Below are positions 10,234 through 19,151 of a stretch of DNA of 64,000 nucleotides, piece after piece (position 1 is the stretch's first letter; each line of letters begins with the position of its first letter). The position numbers were made by a program, and so were the translations under genes. The DNA comes from Pantoea brenneri (GTDB taxonomy: Bacteria; Pseudomonadota; Gammaproteobacteria; Enterobacterales; Enterobacteriaceae). The stretch lies in assembly GCA_002095305.1 (NCBI GenBank), contig MIEI01000002.1:1-64000 (forward strand), read 5' to 3'. The notes under the pieces were generated by a model that saw only the letters and a list, made by a program, of their open reading frames with translations, did not search any database and was not told the DNA's origin.

Positions 10234-12102
10234 TTAGATCTCGACCTGGGTGCCCAGCTCGATCACCCGGTTTGGCGGGATCTCAAACTGGTCAGGGGCG
10301 CGTAACGCATTGCGCTGTAGCGCCATGAACAGCTTGCCACGCAACCGCAGATACCACGGCCGTTTGCCGATAATCAGCGACTCATGCGACATAAAGAAAG
10401 AGGTTTCCATCATCCGGCAGTTCAGCCCTTCCAGCCCACAACGGTGGAAAATCTCCTCCACGTTCGGCGTTTCGCGCCAGCCATAGCTGGCCACCACGCG
10501 CCAGAACGTCGGCGAAAGCTGCTCAATCGTCACCCGCCGCACATTGTGCACGTAAGGCGCATCCTCAGTACGCAGCGTCAACAGCACTACCCGTTCGTGC
10601 AGCACTTTGTTGTGCTTGAGGTTATGCAGCATGGCAAAGGGGATCACGTTCAGTGCGCGCGACATATAGACCGCGGTGCCCGGTACCCGCACCGGCGGCG
10701 ATTTCTCCAGTGACGCAATCATCGCCTCCAGTGAGTTGCCGTGCTCATGCATCCGGCGCAGCAGGCGGAAACGTTCACTTTTCCACGTCGTCATAATGAT
10801 AAACATCACCAGGCCGAGGCAGAGCGGCAACCAGCCACCCGAGAAAATTTTGACCAGGTTGGCGGTAAACAGCGGCACGTCGATAAACAGCATCAGCAGC
10901 AGGATTACGCCAACCGCCAGCTTGTGCCAGTGCCAGTTTTTAATCGCCACGGTGCAGGAGAGAATTGAGGTCAGCACCATAGTACCGGTCACCGCAATGC
11001 CATAGGCCGCCGCCAGATTGCTGGAGTGTTCAAAGCTGATAATCACAATCAGCACCGCGAAATAGAGCACCCAGTTGATCATCGGGATATAGATCTGGCC
11101 CGATTCACGCTCCGAGGTATGAATGATCCGCATGCCGGGCAGATACCCGAGACGGACCGCCTGGCGCGTCAGCGAGAAGACGCCGGAGATTACCGCCTGC
11201 GAGGCGATTACCGTCGCCAGAGTCGCCAGAATCAGCATCGGGATCAGCGCCCAGTCCGGCGCCAGCAGGAAAAAGGGGTTCTTAATCGCTTTGGGATCGC
11301 TGAGCAGCAGCGCGCCCTGGCCAAAATAGTTGAGCACCAGTGACGGCAGCACCACGGAGAACCACGCCAGCCGGATCGGGATTTTACCGAAGTGGCCCAT
11401 ATCAGCATACAGCGCTTCTACGCCGGTAATCGCCAGTACGACGGCGCCCAGTGCAAAGAAGGAGATCGACTTATATTGCAGGAAGAAGTTAACCGCATAG
11501 GTGGGATTAAGCGCCTGCAGAACTTCAGGGTTCTTCATGATGCCGTTAACGCCGAGGATCGCCAGCACCAGGAACCACAGCAGCATTACCGGCGCAAACA
11601 GCTTGCCGACCATGCCGGTTCCGTGTTTCTGAATCGCGAACAGCAGCGTCAGCACCGCAATCGACAGCGGCACGATAAAGGGATCAAGCGACGGAGCGGC
11701 AATTTCCAGTCCTTCTATCGCCGACATCACTGAAATCGCTGGCGTGATCACCACTTCGCCATAGAAGAAGCTGCCGCCAATCAGGCCCATGATTACCAGC
11801 ACCGCAGTGGCGCGGGCACCGGTATGACGGCCCGCCAGCGACATCAGGGTCAGAATTCCCCCTTCACCCGCGTTGTCGGCCCGCATGACGTAGCTGATGT
11901 ATTTCAGTGAAACCACCAGCACCAGTAGCCAGAAAATCAGTGACAGAAAGCCAAATACCGCGCCGCGTTCCACGCCGAAGCCGAACTGGCCGGAGAGACA
12001 TTCACGCAAGGTATACAGCGGACTGGTGCCGATATCCCCATAGACAACACCAATTGCGGCCAGCGTTAGCCCACCAAGTGACTGCTTATTATCCGAGCTC
12101 AT
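10234..12102 (-). CDS. kup: Low-affinity potassium transporter Kup (TrkD)
   Basis: Constitutive K+ uptake protein of the KUP/HAK/KT family, probably a K+:H+ symporter of the inner membrane. At 622 residues it has the usual length. About twelve hydrophobic helices fill residues 10-430, beginning with the family signature [19 protein letters not shown], and a cytoplasmic C-terminal domain follows. It lies next to ravA in divergent orientation as in E. coli, but is separated from rbsD by ygiW-qseBC. Confidence 0.96.
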   Translation of the reverse strand: MSSDNKQSLGGLTLAAIGVVYGDIGTSPLYTLRECLSGQFGFGVERGAVFGFLSLIFWLLVLVVSLKYISYVMRADNAGEGGILTLMSLAGRHTGARATAVLVIMGLIGGSFFYGEVVITPAISVMSAIEGLEIAAPSLDPFIVPLSIAVLTLLFAIQKHGTGMVGKLFAPVMLLWFLVLAILGVNGIMKNPEVLQALNPTYAVNFFLQYKSISFFALGAVVLAITGVEALYADMGHFGKIPIRLAWFSVVLPSLVLNYFGQGALLLSDPKAIKNPFFLLAPDWALIPMLILATLATVIASQAVISGVFSLTRQAVRLGYLPGMRIIHTSERESGQIYIPMINWVLYFAVLIVIISFEHSSNLAAAYGIAVTGTMVLTSILSCTVAIKNWHWHKLAVGVILLLMLFIDVPLFTANLVKIFSGGWLPLCLGLVMFIIMTTWKSERFRLLRRMHEHGNSLEAMIASLEKSPPVRVPGTAVYMSRALNVIPFAMLHNLKHNKVLHERVVLLTLRTEDAPYVHNVRRVTIEQLSPTFWRVVASYGWRETPNVEEIFHRCGLEGLNCRMMETSFFMSHESLIIGKRPWYLRLRGKLFMALQRNALRAPDQFEIPPNRVIELGTQVEI

Positions 12103-12394
12103 AGAGTTATCTTTTGTTGGAGTCTAAGAGGCGCAAAAACCCCTCGCTCAAGCCATCAAAAAGCGCACAGTATGCACGTATTGCCGAAAATTCCTATACC
12201 CGGTTAACCTGACCACCGGCGGAATGCGGCGGTTTTTACCTCAGAAACCGCGGCTTATGGCCGCTTTCCCGTTAACCGAATCTTCTGAAACAAAAAAGCT
12301 GACAGCTATCAACGCTTTCACGCATCATTATCTATAGAGTAAGGCGCTTGCTTAAGCGCGGCGGCCCGACGATCGTAAGGACATTGATGTGATT

Positions 12395-13891
12395 ATGGCT
12401 CAACCCCATCTTTTGGCAGAAAGAATTTCTCGCCTCAGCAACGCGTTAGAAAAAGGCCTGTATGAACGGCATCATGCTATTCGCCTTTGTCTGCTGGCCG
12501 CGCTCAGCGGTGAAAGCGTGTTCCTGCTCGGTCCGCCTGGCATTGCGAAGAGTCTGATTGCCCGCCGCCTCAAATATGCCTTTCAGCACGCCCGCGCCTT
12601 TGAATACCTGATGACCCGTTTCTCCACGCCTGAAGAGGTGTTTGGCCCGCTGTCGATCCAGGCGCTAAAAGATGAAGGTCGCTATCAGCGCCTGACCAAA
12701 GGCTATCTGCCCGACGCGGAGATTGTCTTTCTCGATGAGATCTGGAAAGCCGGTCCGGCCATTCTGAACACCTTGCTGACTGCGATTAACGAACGCCGCT
12801 TCCGCAACGGCGACAGCGAAGAAAAAATTCCGATGCGGCTGCTGGTCACCGCCTCCAACGAACTGCCGGAAGCCGACAGCGGTCTGGAAGCACTGTATGA
12901 CCGGATGCTGATCCGCTTATGGCTGGACAACGTGCATGAAAAGCAGAACTTCCGCAGCATGCTGACGCATCAGCAGGATGAAAATGCCAATCCGGTGGCC
13001 GAATCGCTGCGCATCAGCGATGAAGAGTATGCCCAGTGGCAGCTTGGCATCAGCCAGGTCAGTTTACCCGATGCGGTGTTTGAACTGATTTATCAACTGC
13101 GTCAGCAGCTGGAGAGCCAGCCAGCGGCCCCTTACATTTCTGACCGGCGCTGGAAAAAAGCCATTCACCTGCTGCAGGCCAGCGCCTTTTACAGCGGCCG
13201 CAACGCCATCGCGCCAATCGACCTGATCCTGCTGAAAGATTGCCTGTGGCACGATGTCGCCTCAATGCAGCTGCTGGAACGTGAAATTGACCTGTTAATG
13301 ACCCAGCATGCCTGGCAACAGCAGCCGATGCTACTCAGGCTGCAACAGATCAAAGCGCGCCGGATGGCCTTGCAGCAGCAACAGAGCATGGCGCAGGCGA
13401 TCACGCTGGAGAAGCACAGCGGTATGTTCAGCCGCAAACCCTATTACGATTTGCCGGAAAATCTTACCGACGAGCAGCTGACGCTGATGCTGCAACATCC
13501 ACTGACGCTGCATGATATGCAGGTCACGCATCTGGTGATCGCCCGCGACGCACTGCATCAGTGGCTGCAAAAAGGCGGCGAGATACGCGGCAAGCTCAAC
13601 GGCATCGGCTTCGCGCAGACGCTGGATTTACAGGTCGATGCGCAGCACTGCCTGGCGATACGTGACGTCAGCCTGCAATCCTCACGGCTGACACTGCCTG
13701 GCGCCAGCAATAGCGATCAGCTACCCGGCGAAATTATCGAGGCGCTGGATACGCTGGAAAGTGAGTTACGCAGCCAGCGTCACCTGTTCAGCCAGCATCA
13801 GCGCTGTCTGTTTATCAGCGATGACTGGCTGGCGCGGGTTGAGACCAGCCTGCAGGATGTGGCGGAACAGCTGAAACAGGCGCGTAAATGA
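12395..13891 (+). CDS. ravA: MoxR-family AAA+ ATPase RavA
   Basis: Hexameric AAA+ ATPase that works with ViaA; in E. coli it binds the lysine decarboxylase LdcI and is linked to respiratory complex maturation. Walker A is GPPGIAKS (residues 46-53), Walker B is [12 protein letters not shown], and a sensor-1 Asn is in [10 protein letters not shown]. The C-terminal half (about 330-498) carries the RavA-specific triple-helical and LARA regions. ATG 12395 matches the E. coli start (MAHPHLLAER); an in-frame GTG at 12389 has a slightly better spaced AAGGA and is the alternative. Its stop overlaps the viaA start as ATGA. Confidence 0.94.
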   Translation: MAQPHLLAERISRLSNALEKGLYERHHAIRLCLLAALSGESVFLLGPPGIAKSLIARRLKYAFQHARAFEYLMTRFSTPEEVFGPLSIQALKDEGRYQRLTKGYLPDAEIVFLDEIWKAGPAILNTLLTAINERRFRNGDSEEKIPMRLLVTASNELPEADSGLEALYDRMLIRLWLDNVHEKQNFRSMLTHQQDENANPVAESLRISDEEYAQWQLGISQVSLPDAVFELIYQLRQQLESQPAAPYISDRRWKKAIHLLQASAFYSGRNAIAPIDLILLKDCLWHDVASMQLLEREIDLLMTQHAWQQQPMLLRLQQIKARRMALQQQQSMAQAITLEKHSGMFSRKPYYDLPENLTDEQLTLMLQHPLTLHDMQVTHLVIARDALHQWLQKGGEIRGKLNGIGFAQTLDLQVDAQHCLAIRDVSLQSSRLTLPGASNSDQLPGEIIEALDTLESELRSQRHLFSQHQRCLFISDDWLARVETSLQDVAEQLKQARK

Positions 13892-15348
13892 TCTCACTGG
13901 AGACGCTCAGCACGCTGCTCTCAATTGGCGAAACGGAACTGATTGAAGAGTTGATCATCGCTCTGCTGGCGTCGGCGCAACTGGCACTGTTTTTTGAAAA
14001 ATTCCCCGGTCTGAAAAAAGCCCTGCTGCGCGATGTGCCGCGCTGGAAAGCGGAGATCAACGCTGAGCTGAAGGCCACCCCGGTACCCGCCGTGCTGGCG
14101 GAGGAGTTTCAGCTGTTCCAGCGGGTGCAGCTGCTCAGCGATCGTCAGTTCAGCCAGCAGCTCGATGACACGCTACAAACGCTGGAACGCCTGCCTTCAC
14201 CGTTTATTGATGAAGCCCGCCGGCTACTGCAACACACCGACATCCATCATCTCAGCAGTGCGCAGCATACGCTGTTTTTACAGCGCTGGCGGCTCAGCCT
14301 GACGCTGCAAACCCTGACGCTGAATCAGCAGTTGCTGGAGCAGCAGCGCGAACGTCTGATGGCGGAACTGCTGCAGCGTATGGCGCTGAGTGGTCAGCTG
14401 GCACCGATGCTGAGCGACGATGACGAAGCGGCGGCAGGCCGGCTGTGGGACATGAGCAAAACTTCACTGCAGCCAGGCGACTACCAGCTGATGCTGCAGT
14501 ACGGTGATTTTCTGGCGCAGCAGCCGGAACTGCTGAAGCTGGCACAACAGCTCGGCCGCAGCCGGGAAGCGAAATCGGTGCCGTCACAGGATGCGCCGAT
14601 GGAGGCATTTCATCAGCTGGTTCACGAGCCAGCGGCGGTACCGGAAGAGGTCAGCGGCATTCATCAGAGCGATGATGTGCTGCGCCTGCTGCCACCGGAG
14701 CTGGCTGCGCTGAGCATCAGCGAGCTGGAGCTGGAATTTTACCGCCGGCTGGTAGAGAAACGCTTGCTGACCTACAAGCTGCAGGGCGATGCCTGGCATG
14801 AAAAAGTGACCCAGCGACCGGTCAGCCACCAGCATCATGAAGAGCAGCCGCGCGGACCGTTTATTGTCTGCGTCGATACCTCCGGTTCGATGGGCGGGTT
14901 CAACGAGCGCTGCGCCAAAGCGTTCTGCCTGGCACTGTTGAAGGTGGCGCTGGCCGATCGTCGTCGCTGCTACATTATGCTGTTCGCCCATGAGGTGATT
15001 GGCTATGAGCTGACCGGTGATGATGGACTTGAGCAGGCTATTCGCTTCCTCAGCCAGCGTTTTCGTGGCGGCACCGATCTTGCCGCCTGTCTCACGGCCG
15101 TGGTTAAGCGCATGGAAGGACCGGTCTGGCAGGAGGCGGACGCGGTGATCGTCTCCGATTTTATCGCCCAGCGGCTGCCGGAAGAGGTGATCAGCGCCAT
15201 CAAACAGCGCCAGCGACACAATCAGCAACGTTTTCACGCCGTGGCGATGTCGACCCACGGCAAGCCCGGCATTATGCGCATCTTCGACCATATCTGGCGC
15301 TTCGATACCGGTATGAAAAGCCGCCTGCTGCGCCACTGGCGGCGTTAA
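13888..15348 (+). CDS. viaA: VWA-domain protein ViaA
   Basis: Partner of RavA. An all-helical N-terminal region (about residues 1-310) precedes a von Willebrand factor A domain with a complete MIDAS site (DTSGSMGG, then the RGGTD and SDF segments). 486 residues, close to the E. coli 483. Translation is coupled to ravA by a 4-base overlap. The RavA-ViaA pair sits between kup and the origin as in E. coli. Confidence 0.94.
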   Translation: MISLETLSTLLSIGETELIEELIIALLASAQLALFFEKFPGLKKALLRDVPRWKAEINAELKATPVPAVLAEEFQLFQRVQLLSDRQFSQQLDDTLQTLERLPSPFIDEARRLLQHTDIHHLSSAQHTLFLQRWRLSLTLQTLTLNQQLLEQQRERLMAELLQRMALSGQLAPMLSDDDEAAAGRLWDMSKTSLQPGDYQLMLQYGDFLAQQPELLKLAQQLGRSREAKSVPSQDAPMEAFHQLVHEPAAVPEEVSGIHQSDDVLRLLPPELAALSISELELEFYRRLVEKRLLTYKLQGDAWHEKVTQRPVSHQHHEEQPRGPFIVCVDTSGSMGGFNERCAKAFCLALLKVALADRRRCYIMLFAHEVIGYELTGDDGLEQAIRFLSQRFRGGTDLAACLTAVVKRMEGPVWQEADAVIVSDFIAQRLPEEVISAIKQRQRHNQQRFHAVAMSTHGKPGIMRIFDHIWRFDTGMKSRLLRHWRR

Positions 15349-15421
15349 GTCATCAGGCAGAAATGCTTCTTTGCTATAGTGAATCACTGCCATTTTTTCA
15401 CACAGCAATCTGGAGCACCTT

Positions 15422-17560
15422 GTGACGACCGTCCAACCCCATCGCGATCTGCCTGCGCCGACGCGAACCTTACTGCTCTCCGGCCAGAATATTGAACAAA
15501 AACGTGCCGAACTGCTGACTTACTTCCTCCAGACCTGGGAGCAGTACGAAAGTCTGTTTACCTGCCTGACTGATTCGCAGGCCTGGTTTACCAAAGCCAT
15601 TCCGCTGCGTCATCCGCTGATCTTCTATTTTGGTCATACCGCCACCTTCTACATTAATAAGCTGATGGCCGGTCGCTACATTGAGGCGCGCCTCGACGAT
15701 CGTATTGAAGCGATGATGGCGATTGGCGTCGATGAGATGAGCTGGGACGATCTCAATGACAGCCACTATGAGTGGCCCACTATCGACGCGGTACGTGACT
15801 ATCGTGGTCGGGTCAAAGCAGTGGTCAGCGACCTGATCCAGACGATGCCGCTGAGCTTACCGATCCAGTGGGACAGCCCGGCCTGGGTGATCCTGATGGG
15901 GATCGAGCATGAGCGTATTCACCTGGAAACGTCCAGCGTGCTGATCCGGCAACTGCCGGTTGACTGGGTGACGCCGCAGCCGGCCTGGCCAGTCTGTCCG
16001 CTGGCGCGCCATCAGCGCCAGGATGTGCCGGTCAACAGTCTGCTGCCGATGCCGGGCGGTCGCGTTACGCTGGGCAAAACCGACGATACCTACGGCTGGG
16101 ATAACGAATATGGCAGCCAGCAGATCACGCTGCAGCCGTTCAAAGCCAGCAAGATGCTGGTCAGTAACGCCGAGTTTTTTGAGTTTGTCAGCGCAGGCGG
16201 CTATCAGGACGCCCGCTGGTGGGATGATGAAGGCTGGGGCTGGTGCCAGTTTGCCCAGGCGGAGAAGCCAACGTTCTGGGTCGGCACGCCAGCGATGCCC
16301 GATCAGCTTAAGCTGCGTCTGATGTGTGAAGAAGTGGCGATGCCGTGGGACTGGCCAGCGGAAGTGAACCAGCTGGAAGCGGCCGCCTTCTGTCGCTGGA
16401 AAGCCGACCAGAGCGGAATGGCTATCCAGCTGCCGTGCGAAGCGGAGTGGTATCAGCTGCGTGAACAGGTCGCCGGCGATCAGCCGCAGTGGGAGCGGGC
16501 ACCTGGCAATATCAATCTGGCATACTGGGCCTCTTCCAGCCCGGTCGATCAGTTCGCCCAGGGCGAGTTCTTCGATATCGTCGGTAACGTCTGGCAGTGG
16601 ACCACCACGCCGACTAACGGCTTTGAAGGCTTTAAAGTCCATCCGCTGTACGACGACTTTTCCACCCCGACCTTTGATGGCAAGCATTCGCTGATTAAAG
16701 GCGGCAGCTGGATCTCGACCGGCAACGAAGCGCTCAAATCGGCGCGTTATGCGTTCCGCCGACATTTCTTCCAGCACGCCGGTTTCCGCTACGTGGTCTC
16801 CCGCCATCAGGAAAGCATGACGCTGAATCCGTACGAAACCGACGCCATGGTGTCGCAGTATCTCGATTTCCAGTATGGCCCGCGCTATTTTGGGGTCGAT
16901 AATTACGCCGAAAGCCTGGTAAAACTGGCGCTGAATTACACCACGTCACACGCTGAAGCGCTGGATATCGGCTGCGCCACCGGACGCGCCAGTTTTGAGC
17001 TGGCCCGCCATTTTGAACGCGTTACCGGCATGGATTACTCGGCGCGCTTTATTGACGTGGCGCTGCAACTGACCAGCGGCGAAGATTTCCGTTATGTCGT
17101 GCCGCAGGAGGGCGATCTGGTAGAGTATCGCCAGGTGCGTCTGAAAGATTTCGGGCTGGATGGCGATCTGGCGCAGCGCATTCAGTTTGTGCAGGGCGAC
17201 GCCTGTAACCTCAAACCGCAACCGGCCCGCTACGATCTGGTGCTGGCTTCCAATCTGATCGATCGCCTGCGCCAGCCTGCGCGCTTCCTGCAGGATGTCA
17301 CGCCGATGCTACGTCCGGGCGGCATTCTGCTGCTCTCCTCGCCTTACACCTGGCTGGAAGCGTATACGCCTAAAGAGAACTGGCTGGGCGGCGTACGTGA
17401 AAATGGTGAGGCGCTGACGACGCTACAGGCGCTGCAACGGCTGCTGGCGGCCGACTTTGAACTGCTGGATACGCCGCAGGAGATGCCGTTTGTGATCCGT
17501 GAAACGGCGCGCAAGTTCCAGCACACGCTGGCGCAGGTTACCGTCTGGCGTAAACGCTAA
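15422..17560 (+). CDS. ovoA: 5-histidylcysteine sulfoxide synthase / mercaptohistidine methyltransferase OvoA
   Basis: Non-heme iron enzyme of ovothiol biosynthesis. It uses O2 to join cysteine to C5 of histidine as a sulfoxide, and its C-terminal domain methylates mercaptohistidine on the imidazole. Order: DinB-type domain (about 20-190) with candidate iron ligands His72, His163 and His167 (EHERIHLE); formylglycine-generating-enzyme-like domain (about 200-460; GNVWQWTTTP, KGGSW, GFRYV); SAM methyltransferase (about 490-712; ALDIGCATGR). The 712-residue length fits OvoA rather than EgtB, which lacks the methyltransferase. GTG start with GGAG about 8 bases upstream. It occupies the site of asnA in E. 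coli. The next pathway enzyme, OvoB, is not in the window. Confidence 0.9.
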   Translation: MTTVQPHRDLPAPTRTLLLSGQNIEQKRAELLTYFLQTWEQYESLFTCLTDSQAWFTKAIPLRHPLIFYFGHTATFYINKLMAGRYIEARLDDRIEAMMAIGVDEMSWDDLNDSHYEWPTIDAVRDYRGRVKAVVSDLIQTMPLSLPIQWDSPAWVILMGIEHERIHLETSSVLIRQLPVDWVTPQPAWPVCPLARHQRQDVPVNSLLPMPGGRVTLGKTDDTYGWDNEYGSQQITLQPFKASKMLVSNAEFFEFVSAGGYQDARWWDDEGWGWCQFAQAEKPTFWVGTPAMPDQLKLRLMCEEVAMPWDWPAEVNQLEAAAFCRWKADQSGMAIQLPCEAEWYQLREQVAGDQPQWERAPGNINLAYWASSSPVDQFAQGEFFDIVGNVWQWTTTPTNGFEGFKVHPLYDDFSTPTFDGKHSLIKGGSWISTGNEALKSARYAFRRHFFQHAGFRYVVSRHQESMTLNPYETDAMVSQYLDFQYGPRYFGVDNYAESLVKLALNYTTSHAEALDIGCATGRASFELARHFERVTGMDYSARFIDVALQLTSGEDFRYVVPQEGDLVEYRQVRLKDFGLDGDLAQRIQFVQGDACNLKPQPARYDLVLASNLIDRLRQPARFLQDVTPMLRPGGILLLSSPYTWLEAYTPKENWLGGVRENGEALTTLQALQRLLAADFELLDTPQEMPFVIRETARKFQHTLAQVTVWRKR

Positions 17561-17567
17561 GTTACCT

Positions 17568-17589
17568 GGCAGCGGCGCCCGTCGCTGCC
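17568..17589 (+). other. Hairpin after ovoA
   Basis: Perfect 7-bp stem GGCAGCG / CGCTGCC with an 8-base loop, eight bases after the ovoA stop. No T-run follows, so termination is uncertain; it may only mark the mRNA end before asnC. Confidence 0.45.
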
Positions 17590-17662
17590 GGTTGTTGCCT
17601 GAACCGCGCTTTTGCTGCACATTCTCCCTTGTTCAATTCAAAGCAGCCCAACGAGGATGGCC

Positions 17663-18124
17663 ATGGCCGAACATCTGCAGCTTGATAATCTGGATCGCGG
17701 CATTCTGAATGCCCTGCTGGATAACGCGCGTACCGCTTACGCCGAACTGGCAAAACAGTTTAACGTCAGCCCCGGCACCATCCATGTGCGGGTAGAGAAG
17801 ATGAAGCAGGCCGGCATTATACTGGGCACCCGCGTCGACATCGATCCGCGCCAGCTGGGATTTGATGTCTGCTGTTTTATCGGCATCATTCTGAAGAGTG
17901 CCCGCGATTATCCGGCGGCGCTGAGCAAGCTGGACGCGCTGGATGAAGTGGTGGAGGCCTGGTACACCACCGGCCACTACAGCATCTTTATTAAGGTGAT
18001 GTGCCGCTCGATTGATGCCCTGCAACAGGTGCTGATCAACAAGATCCAGACCATTGATGAAATTCAATCAACAGAAACCCTGATCTCTCTGCAAAACCCG
18101 ATCATGCGGACCATCAAACCCTGA
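17663..18124 (+). CDS. asnC: Lrp/AsnC-family regulator AsnC
   Basis: Small feast/famine regulator; in E. coli it activates the divergent asnA in response to asparagine. N-terminal helix-turn-helix (about 5-60; AKQFNVSPGTIHVRVEKMKQAG) and C-terminal RAM ligand-binding domain (IKVMCRSIDALQQVL, ending NPIMRTIKP). Start 17663 is chosen over the ATG six bases earlier because GAGG at 17653-17656 is then spaced six bases. Here asnA is absent from its usual place, so the regulated gene must lie elsewhere or differ. Confidence 0.93.
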   Translation: MAEHLQLDNLDRGILNALLDNARTAYAELAKQFNVSPGTIHVRVEKMKQAGIILGTRVDIDPRQLGFDVCCFIGIILKSARDYPAALSKLDALDEVVEAWYTTGHYSIFIKVMCRSIDALQQVLINKIQTIDEIQSTETLISLQNPIMRTIKP

Positions 18125-18211
18125 TCGCACTTCTCCTGTGCACAACCTTATCCCGGACGAATGCAGCGGCTGACAACGGCTGCGTTCACCTCTCCCGATC
18201 TATTAACCCTG

Positions 18212-18251
18212 TTTTCCACAGGTGGATCACCGCTTGATCACAGCGTACAAT
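18212..18251 (+). promoter_or_regulatory. DnaA-box-like site and mioC promoter -10
   Basis: TTTTCCACA at 18212-18220 differs from the DnaA consensus TTATCCACA at one base. TACAAT at 18246-18251 is a good -10 element before mioC, but no strong -35 at the right spacing is visible. In E. coli the mioC promoter is repressed by DnaA, which fits. Confidence 0.5.
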
Positions 18252-18278
18252 GCCCGCCTTAATGTCCAGGAGAGCAAG

Positions 18279-18719
18279 ATGGCCGATATTACTTTAATCA
18301 GTGGCAGTACCTTGGGCAGCGCCGAGTATGTTGCTGAGCATCTGGAAGAAAAATTACAGGACGCAGGCTTCTCAACGCAGATGCTGCACGGCCCGGCGCT
18401 GGATGAGGTGCCGCAGGAAGGCATCTGGCTGGTGGTCTGCTCAACCCATGGCGCAGGTGAAATTCCCGACAATCTGCAACCGTGGTTCGAGGCTATCAGT
18501 GAAAGCCAGCCCGATCTCTCTCAGGTCCGGTTTGGTGCCGTCGGTCTCGGCAATCATGAATATGACCTGTTTTGCGGGGCGATTCGTCAGATCGAGACGC
18601 TGTTGATCGCCCAGGGCGCACAGCGGATCGGTGATCGACTGGAAATCGACGTACTGGAGCATGAGATCCCGGAAGATCCGGCTGAGGCCTGGGTCATGAC
18701 GTGGAAAAACGCGATCTGA
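18279..18719 (+). CDS. mioC: Flavodoxin-like protein MioC
   Basis: Short-chain flavodoxin that binds FMN; E. coli MioC supports biotin synthase electron transfer in vitro. The 146-residue product has the FMN phosphate loop ISGSTLGSAEYVAEHL near the N-terminus, the STHGAGEIPDNLQPW loop and GLGNHEYDLFCGA near the third FMN-binding loop. ATG chosen with AGGAGAG at 18268-18274. Located at the left edge of oriC and transcribed toward it, as in E. coli. Confidence 0.94.
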   Translation: MADITLISGSTLGSAEYVAEHLEEKLQDAGFSTQMLHGPALDEVPQEGIWLVVCSTHGAGEIPDNLQPWFEAISESQPDLSQVRFGAVGLGNHEYDLFCGAIRQIETLLIAQGAQRIGDRLEIDVLEHEIPEDPAEAWVMTWKNAI

Positions 18720-18795
18720 GACTGGTCGGGGATCGTGAAATAGTGACGATCCCCAGTGGAAGATGCTGATTTTGTCCTTTTGCAGACGTTTATTT

Positions 18796-18804
18796 TGTGG
18801 ATAA
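18796..18804 (-). promoter_or_regulatory. DnaA box R4
   Basis: TGTGGATAA, i.e. a perfect TTATCCACA on the minus strand, in the R4 position at the mioC side of oriC. Confidence 0.9.
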
Positions 18805-18834
18805 CTACCCTCTTTTACTGCGTATAACCGGTAG

Positions 18835-18843
18835 TTATCCAAA
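18835..18843 (+). promoter_or_regulatory. DnaA box R2
   Basis: TTATCCAAA, identical to the E. coli R2 box and embedded in the same local sequence (GGTAGTTATCCAAAGAA). Confidence 0.85.
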
Positions 18844-18869
18844 GAATAACCATAGTATGCTTTTTGAGC

Positions 18870-18878
18870 TGTGTATAA
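18870..18878 (-). promoter_or_regulatory. DnaA box, TTATACACA type
   Basis: TGTGTATAA corresponds to the TTATACACA motif next to R2 in E. coli oriC. Confidence 0.7.
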
Positions 18879-18975
18879 GTCGCCATTTAGATCCCAGCTT
18901 ATACGGATCAGGATCACCGATCATTAACAGCTAGTGATCCTGGGTAATCCCCTGTTTTGACGGGTGTTCTGGCAC

Positions 18976-18984
18976 ATATCCACA
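18976..18984 (+). promoter_or_regulatory. DnaA box R1, variant
   Basis: ATATCCACA lies exactly where R1 belongs, next to the 13-mers. It differs from the TTATCCACA consensus at the first base. Confidence 0.7.
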
Positions 18985-18997
18985 GAAACCGGCGATC

Positions 18998-19034
18998 CTA
19001 ATAAGAGATCTAACAGAAAGATCATATACAGATC
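18998..19034 (-). promoter_or_regulatory. oriC unwinding element with 13-mers
   Basis: On the minus strand successive GATCT-starting blocks occur; GATCTCTTATTAG (18998-19010) is identical to the right 13-mer of E. coli, followed by GATCTTTCTGTTA (19011-19023) and GATCTGTATATGA (19022-19034). This is the region first melted by DnaA. Confidence 0.85.
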
Positions 19035-19151
19035 TAAGATCCTTTCTTTTAAAACCGGACGATCCCGCGGCTTTCACCCCAGACGGAATTTGAGTAGAAT
19101 CCACGCCCCAGGACGACGATCCGGCACGTTTATCAACCGAGGTACCACTTC

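Larger units (their letters stand above)
18780..19050. other. oriC: Chromosomal replication origin oriC
   Basis: Non-coding interval between mioC and mnmG with the E. coli-type organisation read from the mnmG side: A+T-rich unwinding element with 13-mers, R1, a middle region with the inverted repeat GGATCAC / GTGATCC (18911-18917, 18934-18940), a TTATACACA-type box, R2 and R4. I count 14 GATC sites between 18720 and 19151, far above chance (under two expected), as needed for Dam/SeqA control. This fixes the window's position on the chromosome. Confidence 0.95.
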
